The notes under the pieces are model-generated. The model searched no databases and had not been told where the DNA came from. It saw nothing but the letters and a program-made list of their open reading frames with translations. 32,343 nucleotides of DNA from the NCBI GenBank assembly GCA_005788205.1, contig SXYT01000064.1, positions 1 through 32,343 on the forward strand, in the 5' to 3' direction. Both the position numbers and the translations under genes were made by a program. Shown here piece after piece: positions 15,706 through 24,885 of the stretch. Source of the stretch: Actinomycetota bacterium (GTDB taxonomy: Bacteria; Actinomycetota; Acidimicrobiia; Acidimicrobiales; Ilumatobacteraceae). The first letter of the stretch is position 1. The number at the start of each line of letters is the position of its first letter.

Positions 15706-17619
15706 GTGCTCGATCTTGCCTGGTTGATCCCTGCCCTCCCCCTCGCGGGCTTCCTTCTCATCCTGCTGTTCGGCCGCCGGATGGGCGAGCCCGGTGCGGG
15801 CGTCCTCGCGACGTTCATGACCGCTGCCGCCTTCGTCGTCACTGCGGGCACGTACTTCGACCTGCTGTCGCGCACTGCCGAGGAGCGCCACCACACGGTC
15901 ACGCTCTTCTCGTGGATTCCCGTCGGTGGCCTGCAGGTCGACCTCGCATTCCTGGTGGACCCCCTGAGCGTGACCATGGCGCTCTTCGTGACCGGCATCG
16001 GTTCGCTCATCCATCTGTACGCAATCGGGTACATGCACGGTGACCCGAAGTTCCCCAAGTTCTTCCTCTACCTCAACCTGTTCGTCTTCTCGATGTTGAT
16101 GCTGGTCCTCGGCGAGAACCTTCTCGTGACGTTCCTCGGCTGGGAAGGCGTCGGGGCGTGCTCGTACTTCCTCATCTCGTTCTGGCACGACCGTGACTCC
16201 GCCGCGACCGCCGGCAAGAAGGCGTTCGTGACCAACCGTGTCGGCGACTGGGGGATGATGGTCGCGATGTTCATGGCCTTCGCCGCCGTGGGCACGCTGT
16301 CCTACGAGGGCATCAACCACGCGGCCCACTCGGGGGAGATCGCCCAGGTGACCGCCACCGGCATCGCGCTCATGCTCTTCGTCGGCGCGTGCGGCAAGTC
16401 GGCACAGTTGCCCCTCTACATCTGGCTGCCTGACGCGATGGAGGGCCCCACCCCGGTGTCCGCGCTGATCCACGCCGCCACGATGGTCACGTCCGGTGTG
16501 TTCCTCATGACCCGCATGGCCCCTGTCCTCGCCGAGACCTACTCGTGGGCACCTGACGTCATCGCAACCGTCGGAGCCCTCACGGCCCTCTTCGCCGCCA
16601 CCATCGCCGTGGCACAGACGGACATCAAGAAGGTCCTCGCGTACTCCACGGTCAGCCAGCTCGGTTTCATGTTCCTCGCCGTCGGTTCCGGGGCCTACGT
16701 GGCGGCGATCTTCCACATGGTGACCCACGCCTTCTTCAAGGCGCTGCTCTTCCTCGGTTCGGGCTCCGTGATCCACGGCATGCACCACGAGCAGGACATG
16801 CGCCGCATGGGTGCGCTGCGCAAGGTCATGCCGATCACCGGTTTCACCTTCATCATCGGCTGGCTCGCGATCGCCGGGGTGCCGCCGTTCGCCGGTTTCT
16901 GGTCGAAGGACGAGATCCTTCTCTACGCCTTCGCGAACAACCGTGCGCTCTACCTTGTCGGTGTCGTCACGGCGCTCCTCACCGCCTACTACATGACCCG
17001 CCAGGTGATCATGGTGTTCTTCGGCGAGGCGCGCTGGCATGACCACGCGGAGGAGCACGGCGCGCACGGCGACAGCCACGCACCCCACGAGAGCCCCTGG
17101 ACGATGACGCTGCCGCTCGTGGTCCTCGCCGGGCTCTCCGTCGTGGGCGGTGCCATCCAGCTGCCGTTCACGAAGGGCACCCATTTCCTCGAGCACTGGC
17201 TCGGGCCCGTGGTGCACGAGGCCGAGGCTGACATCCACAAGACGTGGGCGTACGAGAACAAGTGGCTGCTGCTGGGTCTCGCGGTCATCATCGCCGCCAC
17301 CGGCATTGGCGCCTCGGTCGCGGTGTACGCGAAAGGCAAGGCAAGACCGGTCGAGCCGCGCATCCTGGCTGACGGCTGGCGCTACGACGCCGCGATCGCC
17401 GGCCTCGTCGGTGGACCCGGCCGGGCCGCGTTCCAGGGCATCGCCGACATCGACGCGCGGATCGTGGACGGCGCCGTGAACGGCGTCGGCACCGAGGTAC
17501 GCAGCGTCAGCGGTCTGTTGCGCCGGGCCCAGAACGGTTTCATCCGTTCGTACGCGGCGATCATCAGCATCGGTGTCGTCGTGATGCTCGCCTGGTTCGT
17601 GTTGAGAGGGGTGCTGTGA
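15706..17619 (+). CDS. nuoL: NADH-quinone oxidoreductase subunit L (antiporter-like)
   Basis: This 637-residue distal pump subunit has the key Glu147 (GWEGVGACSYFLI) and Lys231 (GACGKSAQLPLYIWLPDAM), then a lateral helix near the C-terminus. A His-rich loop (HDHAEEHGAHGDSHAPHESP) precedes the last helices; such loops are common in NuoL. GTG at 15706 is chosen because AAGGGA lies 9 bases upstream and the protein then starts LDLAWLIPALPL, the usual first helix. The TGA overlaps the next gene. Confidence 0.95.
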   Translation: MLDLAWLIPALPLAGFLLILLFGRRMGEPGAGVLATFMTAAAFVVTAGTYFDLLSRTAEERHHTVTLFSWIPVGGLQVDLAFLVDPLSVTMALFVTGIGSLIHLYAIGYMHGDPKFPKFFLYLNLFVFSMLMLVLGENLLVTFLGWEGVGACSYFLISFWHDRDSAATAGKKAFVTNRVGDWGMMVAMFMAFAAVGTLSYEGINHAAHSGEIAQVTATGIALMLFVGACGKSAQLPLYIWLPDAMEGPTPVSALIHAATMVTSGVFLMTRMAPVLAETYSWAPDVIATVGALTALFAATIAVAQTDIKKVLAYSTVSQLGFMFLAVGSGAYVAAIFHMVTHAFFKALLFLGSGSVIHGMHHEQDMRRMGALRKVMPITGFTFIIGWLAIAGVPPFAGFWSKDEILLYAFANNRALYLVGVVTALLTAYYMTRQVIMVFFGEARWHDHAEEHGAHGDSHAPHESPWTMTLPLVVLAGLSVVGGAIQLPFTKGTHFLEHWLGPVVHEAEADIHKTWAYENKWLLLGLAVIIAATGIGASVAVYAKGKARPVEPRILADGWRYDAAIAGLVGGPGRAAFQGIADIDARIVDGAVNGVGTEVRSVSGLLRRAQNGFIRSYAAIISIGVVVMLAWFVLRGVL

Positions 17620-19184
17620 TGCTCGTGTCCGCCGCCGAGGCAGGTCTCCACTCCGCGTCTTTCCCGGTTCTGACGGCGCTCATCGTGGTGCCGGTGATCG
17701 GCTCGCTCCTCGTCGCGTTGCTCAGTGACCGCCGGCCCGAGTGGGTCAAGCTGACTGCCGTCGTGATGTCCGTGGTGACCGCCGGCATGTCCATCTGGCT
17801 CCTCTCGGCCTTTTCTGCCCACGAGGGCGGTTTCCAGTTCGTCTCGCGCCATGACTGGATCGGGGCATGGGGGATCTCCTGGCACCTCGGTGTGGATGGC
17901 ATCTCGCTGTTCCTCGTGGTGCTGACGGGCATCCTGTTCCCGCTCGTGATTCTCGGCGTCGACCCCCATCATGACGAGAAGCGCTACCTCGCCTGGCTCC
18001 TCCTCCTCGAGGCCGGCGTGATGGGCAGCTTCCTCAGCCTCGACCTGTTCCTGTTCTTCATCTTCTTCGAGATCGTGCTCGTGCCCATGTACTTCCTCAT
18101 CGGCGGGTGGGGCTACGACAAGCGCGTCTACGCGGCAACCAAGTTCTTCCTCTACACGATGTTCGGGTCTGCTTTCATGCTCGTGGGCATCATCGCGACA
18201 GCCGCGCTCGCGCGGCGCGACATCGGTTACCTGACCTTCGATCTCGTGACGATCGCAGAACGGTCCTCGTTCGCGGCCTCCACCGGTCGCTGGCTCTTCC
18301 TGTCGTTCGCGATCGCATTCGCGGTGAAGGTGCCCCTGTTCCCGCTGCACACGTGGCTCCCCGACGCCCACACACAGGCCCCGACCGGAGGCTCCGTGAT
18401 CCTGGCCGGCGTGCTGCTGAAGCTGGGCACCTACGGCTTCCTGCGTTTCGGGCTCTATCTCTTCCCGGAGGCCGCGGTGTGGGCCAAGCCGCTCTTCCTC
18501 ACGCTCGCCACCATCGGGGTGATCTGGGGTGCCATCGCGGCGACAATGCAGACCGACCTGAAGCGACTGGTCGCTTACTCGTCCGTGGCGCACCTCGGGT
18601 TCATCGTCCTCGGCACCTTCGCCATCACGTCGCAGTCGCTCACCGGCTCCGTCATGCAGATGGTGAACCACGGGGTGTCGACGGGTGCGCTGTTCCTGAT
18701 GGTCGGGATGATCTACGAGCGCCGGCACACGCGCGAGATCGCCGAGCTCCGCGGCATCCAGAAGGTTGCCCCCATCTTTGCGGCGGCCTTCATGGTCGTG
18801 ATGCTCTCGTCAATCGGCGTGCCGGGCCTGAACGGGTTCGTCGGTGAGTTCCTGGTGCTCATCGGTTCGTTCGAGACGGCCCGATGGTGGACTGTCGTCG
18901 CCGCGACCGGCGTGATTCTCGCCGCGCTGTACCTGCTCTGGGCGTACCAGCGCGTCTTCCACGGCGAGCCGGACGAGGCGAACTCGGCTTTCCCCGAGAT
19001 CACCCTGCGGGAGGGCGCCCTGGTGCTCTGCTTCATCGGCCTGATCGGGTTCACCGGCATCTACCCGAAGCCGATGCTCGAGCGCATCGAGCCGAGCGTC
19101 GACCGTCTGATCGAGCACGTGGAGAAGCACTCTGACCACCGCGCACCCGAGCATGCGTCTGACCACGGCAAGGAGGGCGAGTGA
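17619..19184 (+). CDS. nuoM: NADH-quinone oxidoreductase subunit M (antiporter-like)
   Basis: This 521-residue pump subunit has key Glu151 (FFEIVLVPMYFLIG) and Lys237 (FAVKVPLFPLHTWLPDAH). ATG at 17619 is preferred over GTG at 17616 because GAGAGGGG lies about 7 bases upstream. It overlaps the nuoL stop. The His/Glu-rich C-terminal tail (HVEKHSDHRAPEHASDHGKEGE region) is unusual but unordered. The nuoN ribosome-binding site AGGAGG is embedded in its last codons. Confidence 0.95.
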   Translation: MLVSAAEAGLHSASFPVLTALIVVPVIGSLLVALLSDRRPEWVKLTAVVMSVVTAGMSIWLLSAFSAHEGGFQFVSRHDWIGAWGISWHLGVDGISLFLVVLTGILFPLVILGVDPHHDEKRYLAWLLLLEAGVMGSFLSLDLFLFFIFFEIVLVPMYFLIGGWGYDKRVYAATKFFLYTMFGSAFMLVGIIATAALARRDIGYLTFDLVTIAERSSFAASTGRWLFLSFAIAFAVKVPLFPLHTWLPDAHTQAPTGGSVILAGVLLKLGTYGFLRFGLYLFPEAAVWAKPLFLTLATIGVIWGAIAATMQTDLKRLVAYSSVAHLGFIVLGTFAITSQSLTGSVMQMVNHGVSTGALFLMVGMIYERRHTREIAELRGIQKVAPIFAAAFMVVMLSSIGVPGLNGFVGEFLVLIGSFETARWWTVVAATGVILAALYLLWAYQRVFHGEPDEANSAFPEITLREGALVLCFIGLIGFTGIYPKPMLERIEPSVDRLIEHVEKHSDHRAPEHASDHGKEGE

Positions 19185-20689
19185 TGAACAGCCTCCTCGC
19201 GTTCACCGGACCGGACATCGCCTTCACCGACGTCCTGCCGCTCCTGATCTGGCTGGGCACCGCGTGCGCCGTCCTGCTCCTCGGTTCGCTGGTGCCGCGA
19301 TGGCCGCGAGGGACCTGGGCGGCGGTCACTTCCGTTTCCGCCGTGGCGGTCGTGGTCCAGCAGCTCTCCAAGTGGCAGGACATCGGCACGGAGGGCACCG
19401 GCACCGCGCTCGCCGGTGCCGTGTCCGTGGACCGGTTCGCCGTGTTCGGCACGATCATCGTTGCGGTCGCCCTGGGTCTCGTCGCGCTCGTCACCCATGA
19501 CTACCTGACCCGAGAGGGCAACGACGGCCCGGAGCTCTACGCGCTCTTCATCACGGCTGCCATGGGTGCACAGATCATGCTGAGCGCGAACGATCTCATC
19601 GTGCTCTTCCTCGGCCTCGAGACCCTGAGCCTCTCGCTCTACGTGCTGGTGGCGAGCAACCGCCGCCGGGAGCAGAGCCAGGAGGCGGGCCTCAAGTACT
19701 TCGTGCTCGGTGGTTTCGCCTCGGCGTTCTTCCTCTACGGGATCGCATTGATCTACGGCGCGACGGGCTCCACGAATCTCACCAGCATCATGGAGGGGTT
19801 CGCCGCCGGGATCGCGATCGAGCGCAACGATGCTCTCCTCCTGGTGGGAATCGGCCTTCTCCTGGTGGGGCTCGCCTTCAAGGTCTCTGCCGTCCCGTTC
19901 CACGTGTGGACGCCGGATGTCTATGAGGGGGCACCCTCCCCGGTGACCGCGTTCATGGCTTCGGCCGGCAAGGTGGCCGCGTTCACGGCACTCCTCCGCG
20001 TGCTCGTCACGGCGCTGGAGCGCAGGGTGGACGACTGGCGGCCGGTCGTGTGGATCCTCGCGATCGTCACCGTGTTCGTCGGCTCGATCCTGGCAGTGGT
20101 CCAGACGAACGTGAAGCGCATGCTCGCCTTCTCGTCCATCGCGCATGCAGGGTTCGTGCTGGTCGGTGTCGAGGCTGCCGCCCACGCCGGGAGCAACGGG
20201 ATCGCGTCGTCGATGACGTACCTGCTCCTCTACACCGTGCTCGTGATCGGTTCCTTCACCGTCGTGTTCGTGGTCGCGGGCAAGGGGGACGGTGCGTCCT
20301 CGCTCGACGACTTCCGGGGACTTGCGCGCCGGCGCCCGTTTCTCGCACTCGGTTTCACGGTCCTGCTGCTCGCCCAGGCGGGTGTGCCCTTCACCGGGGG
20401 GTTCGTCGCCAAGTTCGGTGTCATCAAGAGTGCGGTCGAGGCCGACAGTTACGTGATCGCTGTCGCCGCGATGGTCGCGGCCGTCATCGGAGCGTTCCTC
20501 TACCTCCGGATCATGGTGAGCATGTGGCTCGATGACACCTCCGGCGAGATGACCCTCGAGGTCCCGCGGCTCGCCGGTCTCGTCATCGCACTCACCGTCG
20601 TCTTCACCCTCTTCGTCGGGTTCTTCCCCGGCTGGCTGCTCGACGCCGCCGAGCTCATCGGCGTCCACCGCGCGGCACCCGTCGGGTAG
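19184..20689 (+). CDS. nuoN: NADH-quinone oxidoreductase subunit N (antiporter-like)
   Basis: This 501-residue pump subunit has the conserved glutamate in FLGLETLSLSLYVL and the lysine in GLAFKVSAVPFHVWTPDVYEGAPSPV. It closes a complete nuoA-N set in the standard order. ATG at 19184 has AGGAGG 7 bases upstream and overlaps the nuoM stop; GTG at 19181 is the alternative. The following gene starts 11 bases after its stop, so transcription probably continues. Confidence 0.95.
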   Translation: MNSLLAFTGPDIAFTDVLPLLIWLGTACAVLLLGSLVPRWPRGTWAAVTSVSAVAVVVQQLSKWQDIGTEGTGTALAGAVSVDRFAVFGTIIVAVALGLVALVTHDYLTREGNDGPELYALFITAAMGAQIMLSANDLIVLFLGLETLSLSLYVLVASNRRREQSQEAGLKYFVLGGFASAFFLYGIALIYGATGSTNLTSIMEGFAAGIAIERNDALLLVGIGLLLVGLAFKVSAVPFHVWTPDVYEGAPSPVTAFMASAGKVAAFTALLRVLVTALERRVDDWRPVVWILAIVTVFVGSILAVVQTNVKRMLAFSSIAHAGFVLVGVEAAAHAGSNGIASSMTYLLLYTVLVIGSFTVVFVVAGKGDGASSLDDFRGLARRRPFLALGFTVLLLAQAGVPFTGGFVAKFGVIKSAVEADSYVIAVAAMVAAVIGAFLYLRIMVSMWLDDTSGEMTLEVPRLAGLVIALTVVFTLFVGFFPGWLLDAAELIGVHRAAPVG

Positions 20690-20700
20690 GGCAGCCCCCG

Positions 20701-22182
20701 ATGAGGCGCGCACTCGTGCTGCTCGCCACGATGAGCGAGACCGACACCATCGAGTCGGTCCTCGGGGAGGTCGCCGAGGCGACCGGACAGTTGTCCCGGC
20801 TCGACTGGTCGTTCAGGGTGCTCATCGTCGACGACGGAGGCTCCGTGGAGTTCCATGCCCTGTGCCGCCGCCTCGGGACGGCGTTCGGGCTGGACCTGGA
20901 CGTCGTGGACGGGCCGCGCGCCGGACTCGGTGGTGCGGTGCTGCACGGTTTTGCCGCGGCTCTCGCTGACCCGTCCATCGGGTTCGTGGTGAATCTCGAT
21001 GCCGACGGACAGCATGACGCCCGCCAGATGGGTGACCTCCTCCGGGCGCACATTGCGCGCGGGGCGGGCATCACGATCGGCTCACGATGGACCCGCGGCG
21101 GCAGGTGCTACGGGCTGTCCCCGGCGCGCCGGGTCCTGTCGCGGGCGAGTGCCGTCGCACTCCACGCAGCCGGCGTGCCGCGCCACGTGAAGGATCCGAC
21201 CACCAGTTTCCGTGTGTACGGCCGTGACGTCGTTGATGCCATAGCCCGCGACATCACGGGGTTCTCGGGCTTCTCGTTCTTCGGTGCGGCTGTCGCGGTG
21301 GCCCACTCGCGCGGCTACGAGGTGGTCGAGACGCCGATCATCTTTCGTCCCCGTCTCGGGGGCAGGTCCAACCTCCGGGCGGTGCAGGTGAGACGGGCCG
21401 TCCGGGACCTTCCCGAGATCGCATCCGTCGCCGCAATGGTGCGGCGGCGCGAGCAGGGATTCCTGACTGCGGCCCATGCCGCGGCCGGGCCGGCCGCGTA
21501 CAACGCGTCCCGTGAACTGGAGGTCCTCTCGAACACCCCCGTCTCCACCCGCATCGTTCTTGATGCACTCCTCCCGCACGTCGGTGGGCGCGTGCTCGAG
21601 GTCGGTGCAGGGCTCGGGCTCGTCACGGAGCAGCTGGTCGCCGCGGGGCGCACGGTGACCGCGCTGGAGCCCGACCCGTCCCTCCATGCGCGCATCGGCA
21701 GCAGGGGAGCAGGCGCCACCGTCCTCAACGCGACGCTCGCATCGAGTGGCGTGACCGGCCCGTTCGACACCGTGCTGTACGTGAACGTCCTCGAGCACAT
21801 CGAGGATGATGCCGCTGAACTTGCGGCAGCTCGTGGCGTCCTGCGCGCGGGGGGGAACATCGTGATCTTCGTCCCCGCGATGCCGTCACTGTGGGGCACG
21901 ATGGATGCGGTGTCCGGCCATTTCCGGCGGTACCGCAGGAGGGAACTCGCGACGGTGATGCATGCCGCGGGACTCCGCACGCAGGTGCTGCACAACTTCG
22001 ACCCCGTGGGAATCATCCCGTACTGGCTCGCCTACAGGATCCTGCGCAGGAAGGTTCTCGGCGGGGCGGCAGTCGGCGCCTACGACAGGGTCATCGTCCC
22101 GGCGTCACGGGTCGTCTCGCGGGTCTCGCGGGGGCGCGGCCCGGGAAAGAACCTGGTCGCGGTCGGTTCGTCCGCGCCCTGA
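20701..22182 (+). CDS. fused family 2 glycosyltransferase and SAM methyltransferase
   Basis: This 493-residue protein has two domains. Residues 1-250 resemble family 2 (dolichyl-phosphate-mannose synthase-like) glycosyltransferases, with VLIVDDGG (40-47), a GLGGAVLHGF donor-site element and a DXD-type LDADGQHD (99-106). No membrane helix follows. Residues about 270-490 are a class I SAM-dependent methyltransferase, with motif I LEVGAGLGLVTEQL (299-312), acidic LEPD (322-325), and NVLEH (362-366). Such methyltransferases often sit beside glycosyltransferases acting on lipid-linked sugars. The substrate is unknown. It follows nuoN by 11 bases with no terminator, so it is probably the last gene of the operon. 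Confidence 0.88.
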   Translation: MRRALVLLATMSETDTIESVLGEVAEATGQLSRLDWSFRVLIVDDGGSVEFHALCRRLGTAFGLDLDVVDGPRAGLGGAVLHGFAAALADPSIGFVVNLDADGQHDARQMGDLLRAHIARGAGITIGSRWTRGGRCYGLSPARRVLSRASAVALHAAGVPRHVKDPTTSFRVYGRDVVDAIARDITGFSGFSFFGAAVAVAHSRGYEVVETPIIFRPRLGGRSNLRAVQVRRAVRDLPEIASVAAMVRRREQGFLTAAHAAAGPAAYNASRELEVLSNTPVSTRIVLDALLPHVGGRVLEVGAGLGLVTEQLVAAGRTVTALEPDPSLHARIGSRGAGATVLNATLASSGVTGPFDTVLYVNVLEHIEDDAAELAAARGVLRAGGNIVIFVPAMPSLWGTMDAVSGHFRRYRRRELATVMHAAGLRTQVLHNFDPVGIIPYWLAYRILRRKVLGGAAVGAYDRVIVPASRVVSRVSRGRGPGKNLVAVGSSAP

Positions 22183-22191
22183 CGTCATCGG

Positions 22192-22204
22192 TACTCTCTG
22201 CCGC
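22192..22204 (+). promoter_or_regulatory. possible leaderless promoter of the enoyl-CoA hydratase-family gene
   Basis: TACTCT (22192-22197) lies exactly 7 bases before the ATG and no Shine-Dalgarno is visible. This spacing is that of a -10 element whose transcript begins at the start codon. A similar arrangement is seen before the amidotransferase at 24907. No clear -35 is found. Confidence 0.35.
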
Positions 22205-22948
22205 ATGGCAGTGCTCACGGACTTCAGCGACAACATCCTCACCATCACGATCAACCGCCCCGACGCGGGCAACGCCCTCAACGCCGAGGTCGGCGAGGGT
22301 CTCGTGGATGCGTTCAAGCGGGCCGAGGACGACGACGACGTCCGCGCGGTCATCCTCACGGGTGCGGGGGAGAAGATCTTCTGTGCCGGCATGGACCTGA
22401 AGGCGTTCGCCTCCGGCCAGGGTGTCGACAAGATCGGGGCCGGCATGAGTGCCCTCGACACCTGCAGGAAGCCGCTCATCGCGGCGGTGAACGGGCATGC
22501 ACTCGCGGGCGGCTTCGAACTGGTGCTGAAGTGCGACATGGTCGTGTCGGTCGACGGCGTGCGCTTCGGGATCCCCGAGGTGAAGCGCGGTCTCTACGCC
22601 GCCGGCGGCGGGACGCGCCTGCCGCGGCGCATCCCGCTCGCGGTCGCGCTCGAGATGGGCCTCACCGGTGACCCGATCTCCCCCCAGCGAGCGCTCGAGC
22701 TGGGTCTCATCAACCAGGTCGTGCCGCGCGAGGATCTGCTCCCCGCCGCCACTGCGCTCGCCGCGCGCGTCACCGTCAACGGGCCGCTCGCCGTGCGGTG
22801 GACGAAGGAACTCATGTGGGACGAGCTCGGCCAGCCGAGCGCCGAGAAGCAGCGCGAGGCGACCGGGAAGGTCTTCAGCAGCGAGGACGCACGCGAGGGC
22901 GCGACCGCGTTCGCCGAGAAGCGCACGCCGCAGTGGAAGAACCGCTGA
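22205..22948 (+). CDS. enoyl-CoA hydratase/isomerase family protein
   Basis: This 247-residue crotonase-fold protein has the oxyanion-hole segment FCAGMDLKAF (59-68) and a second loop NGHALAGGFEL containing Glu105. Glu125 lies in GIPEVKRGLYAAGGG. Both acidic positions used by hydratases are present, so it is likely an active acyl-CoA hydratase or isomerase of fatty-acid or amino-acid degradation. The substrate cannot be told. ATG at 22205 gives the usual N-terminus; longer in-frame sequence upstream lies inside the fusion gene. It ends 21 bases from a convergent gene. Confidence 0.92.
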   Translation: MAVLTDFSDNILTITINRPDAGNALNAEVGEGLVDAFKRAEDDDDVRAVILTGAGEKIFCAGMDLKAFASGQGVDKIGAGMSALDTCRKPLIAAVNGHALAGGFELVLKCDMVVSVDGVRFGIPEVKRGLYAAGGGTRLPRRIPLAVALEMGLTGDPISPQRALELGLINQVVPREDLLPAATALAARVTVNGPLAVRWTKELMWDELGQPSAEKQREATGKVFSSEDAREGATAFAEKRTPQWKNR

Positions 22949-22962
22949 ACGGATGAGCGGCG

Positions 22963-22982
22963 GGCGCGCCTAGCGGCGCGCC
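22963..22982. terminator. hairpin between convergent genes, candidate bidirectional terminator
   Basis: GGCGCGCC-TAGC-GGCGCGCC forms a perfect 8-bp GC-only stem with a 4-base loop. It starts 15 bases after the enoyl-CoA hydratase-family stop and overlaps the final codons and stop of the convergent minus-strand gene. There is no T tract on either side, so an intrinsic terminator of the E. coli type is doubtful. A high-GC actinobacterial type is possible. Confidence 0.5.
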
Positions 22983-23662
22983 TGCGCCACGAGAGTGTCG
23001 AAGAGGCCCTGGTTCGCGGGGTCGTCCGCAGCGGTGTCCTCGGGGTGCCACTGCACGCCCACCACCCAGCGAGCGGTCTCGTGCTCGACGGCCTCGATGG
23101 TGCCGTCAGCCGTGGTGGCCACGATCCGCAGACATGCCGCAGGCTGGTCGATCGCCTGGTGGTGGTAGGACATCGCGAGTGGCTCCGTCGTTCCCATCGC
23201 TGTCGCCACGCGCGAGCCCGCCACCACGTTGACCGAGTGGAGCACGCCGCGGTGCTCCCTGAAGTTGTCGAGGTGCTGGACGAGCGTCCCGCCCATCGCG
23301 ACGTTCAGCACCTGGTGCCCGCGGCACACCGCGAGCACCGGCAAGTCGAGCAAGATCGCGTGGCGAAGTGCACCGATCTCGAAGTCGTCGAGCGCGGCGT
23401 TGACGCCGAAGAGCCTGGCGCGCTCGGTCTGGCCGTAGGAGCGGGGGTCGACGTCCCCGCCACCGAGCATGACCACCCCGTCGCACCTGTCGATCGTGGC
23501 GCGGACTGCCGCGGCATCGTCGTTCGGTGGGATCACCACGGGGATGCCCCCGGCACGCTGGATCGCGTCCACATAGAGGCGGCCCGCGGCGACCACGGGG
23601 GTGCGCATGTTCTTCGCCTCGTCGCTGCGCCGCCCGGGTATGGCGATGAGAGGGGAAGTCAC
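22970..23662 (-). CDS. class I glutamine amidotransferase-like hydrolase (peptidase C26, PuuD-like)
   Basis: This 230-residue protein has the catalytic triad of the family: Cys113 in AVCRGHQVLNV, and His206 and Glu208 in GVQWHPED. The GGGDVDPRSYG segment (67-77) is typical of gamma-glutamyl-gamma-aminobutyrate hydrolases, which cut gamma-glutamyl amides such as those of putrescine degradation. No puu genes are nearby, so the substrate is uncertain. It starts with GTG overlapping the threonine ammonia-lyase stop (GTGA), so the two are co-translated. The TAG stop lies in the loop of a terminator-like hairpin. Confidence 0.9.
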   Translation of the reverse strand: MTSPLIAIPGRRSDEAKNMRTPVVAAGRLYVDAIQRAGGIPVVIPPNDDAAAVRATIDRCDGVVMLGGGDVDPRSYGQTERARLFGVNAALDDFEIGALRHAILLDLPVLAVCRGHQVLNVAMGGTLVQHLDNFREHRGVLHSVNVVAGSRVATAMGTTEPLAMSYHHQAIDQPAACLRIVATTADGTIEAVEHETARWVVGVQWHPEDTAADDPANQGLFDTLVAQARR

Positions 23663-24885
23663 CGTGGCTCCACTCTCTCGATGCCGTAGCCCGCCGACCG
23701 GGCGGCCTCGACGACCACGTCAGCATGCTCGGGCCCGCGCACCTCGAGCACTGCCTGCACGCCCGTCTCGCGCACGTGCAGATCGACACCCTCGCGAACG
23801 TGCTCGACCTCGATGAGGTTCGCCCCGCTCGCCGCGAACAGTGCGAGCAGGCCCGCGAGGCCACCGGGACGGTCGGAGATGCGCGCGAACACGATGAGCC
23901 GCCGCCCTGCCTTCGTCTCGTTGCGCCGGATGAGGCCGGGAACGGCGCCGAGATCGACGTTCCCGCCCGAGAGCACGACACACGTCGTCCCGGTTGGTGC
24001 CGTCCGTGCGGCGCCGGTCATCAGTGCGGAGACCCCGACCGCGCCGCCGCCCTCGACGTAGAGCTTGCCCCTGTCCATCAGCAGCACCATCGCATCGGAC
24101 ACGGAGTCCTCGTCCACGACGACGACATCGTCGACCCATCGCCTCACCACCGGACCGGTCACCTCGCCCGGCCACTTCACTGCGATGCCGTCCGCGAGGG
24201 TGACGATCGGTCCGTCGGCCGGGAGGATCCCTGCGTACGGCGCGCACGCGCGCACCTGCACGCCGATCACCTCGATGGAGGGGTTCGCGTTCTTCAGGAC
24301 CCACGCCACGCCACCGGTCAGGCCACCGCCGCCGAGGGGGATGATGACCCGGGAGAGGTCGGGGATGTCCTCCAAGAGTTCGAGGCCGAGCGTGGCCTGT
24401 CCAGCCATCACGGCGGGATCATCGAACGGGTGACAGAAGTTCATTCCCGTCGCCGCGGCACGGTCCCGTGCCCTCGCCACTGCGGCATCGAGCGTGTCGC
24501 CCCCCTCCGAGAGGGTCGCTCCGTAACTGCGCACCGACTCCATCTTCGACAGCGACGCCCCCGCGGGAACGAAGATCTCACAGGGGATGCCCCGCTTCCG
24601 CGCCGCGAACGCGAGTGCCTGGGCGTGGTTTCCGGCGCTCCCCGCGACCACGCCCGACGCGGCTGCGTCACCGAGGGTGGCGATCTTGTTCATCGCACCG
24701 CGGATCTTGAAGGACCCGGTTCGCTGGAGGTTCTCGGCCTTCAGCACGACGGACCCGCCGCACATGTCGGACAGGGCTGCCGACTCGGTGACCGGCGTGT
24801 GCTTCACGGTGCCCCTGCCGGCCTCGCGGGCCTTCCGGACGCTCTCTTGCGAGATGGGGCCATTATCCGTGTCCGCGCGACCCAT
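23659..24885 (-). CDS. threonine ammonia-lyase (threonine dehydratase) with ACT domain
   Basis: This 408-residue PLP enzyme converts threonine (or serine) to 2-oxobutanoate and ammonia. Lys60 in TGSFKIRGA is the Schiff-base lysine. GGGG (185-188) is the phosphate-binding loop and SGGN (306-309) lies near the cofactor ring. A single ACT domain covers about 327-402. The length fits the short biodegradative or catabolic form rather than the longer biosynthetic form with two ACT-like repeats. The ATG at 24885 is chosen because the frame upstream loses similarity and overlaps the divergent gene. It is co-translated with the downstream C26 hydrolase. Confidence 0.93.
   Translation of the reverse strand: MGRADTDNGPISQESVRKAREAGRGTVKHTPVTESAALSDMCGGSVVLKAENLQRTGSFKIRGAMNKIATLGDAAASGVVAGSAGNHAQALAFAARKRGIPCEIFVPAGASLSKMESVRSYGATLSEGGDTLDAAVARARDRAAATGMNFCHPFDDPAVMAGQATLGLELLEDIPDLSRVIIPLGGGGLTGGVAWVLKNANPSIEVIGVQVRACAPYAGILPADGPIVTLADGIAVKWPGEVTGPVVRRWVDDVVVVDEDSVSDAMVLLMDRGKLYVEGGGAVGVSALMTGAARTAPTGTTCVVLSGGNVDLGAVPGLIRRNETKAGRRLIVFARISDRPGGLAGLLALFAASGANLIEVEHVREGVDLHVRETGVQAVLEVRGPEHADVVVEAARSAGYGIERVEPR

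Noticed and set aside
15112..17238. A 708-codon open frame on the minus strand across nuoJ, nuoK and nuoL
   Set aside because: It is antisense to clearly conserved nuo genes and its composition (His/Glu/Asp/Arg-rich, no motif) is that of a high-GC shadow frame.
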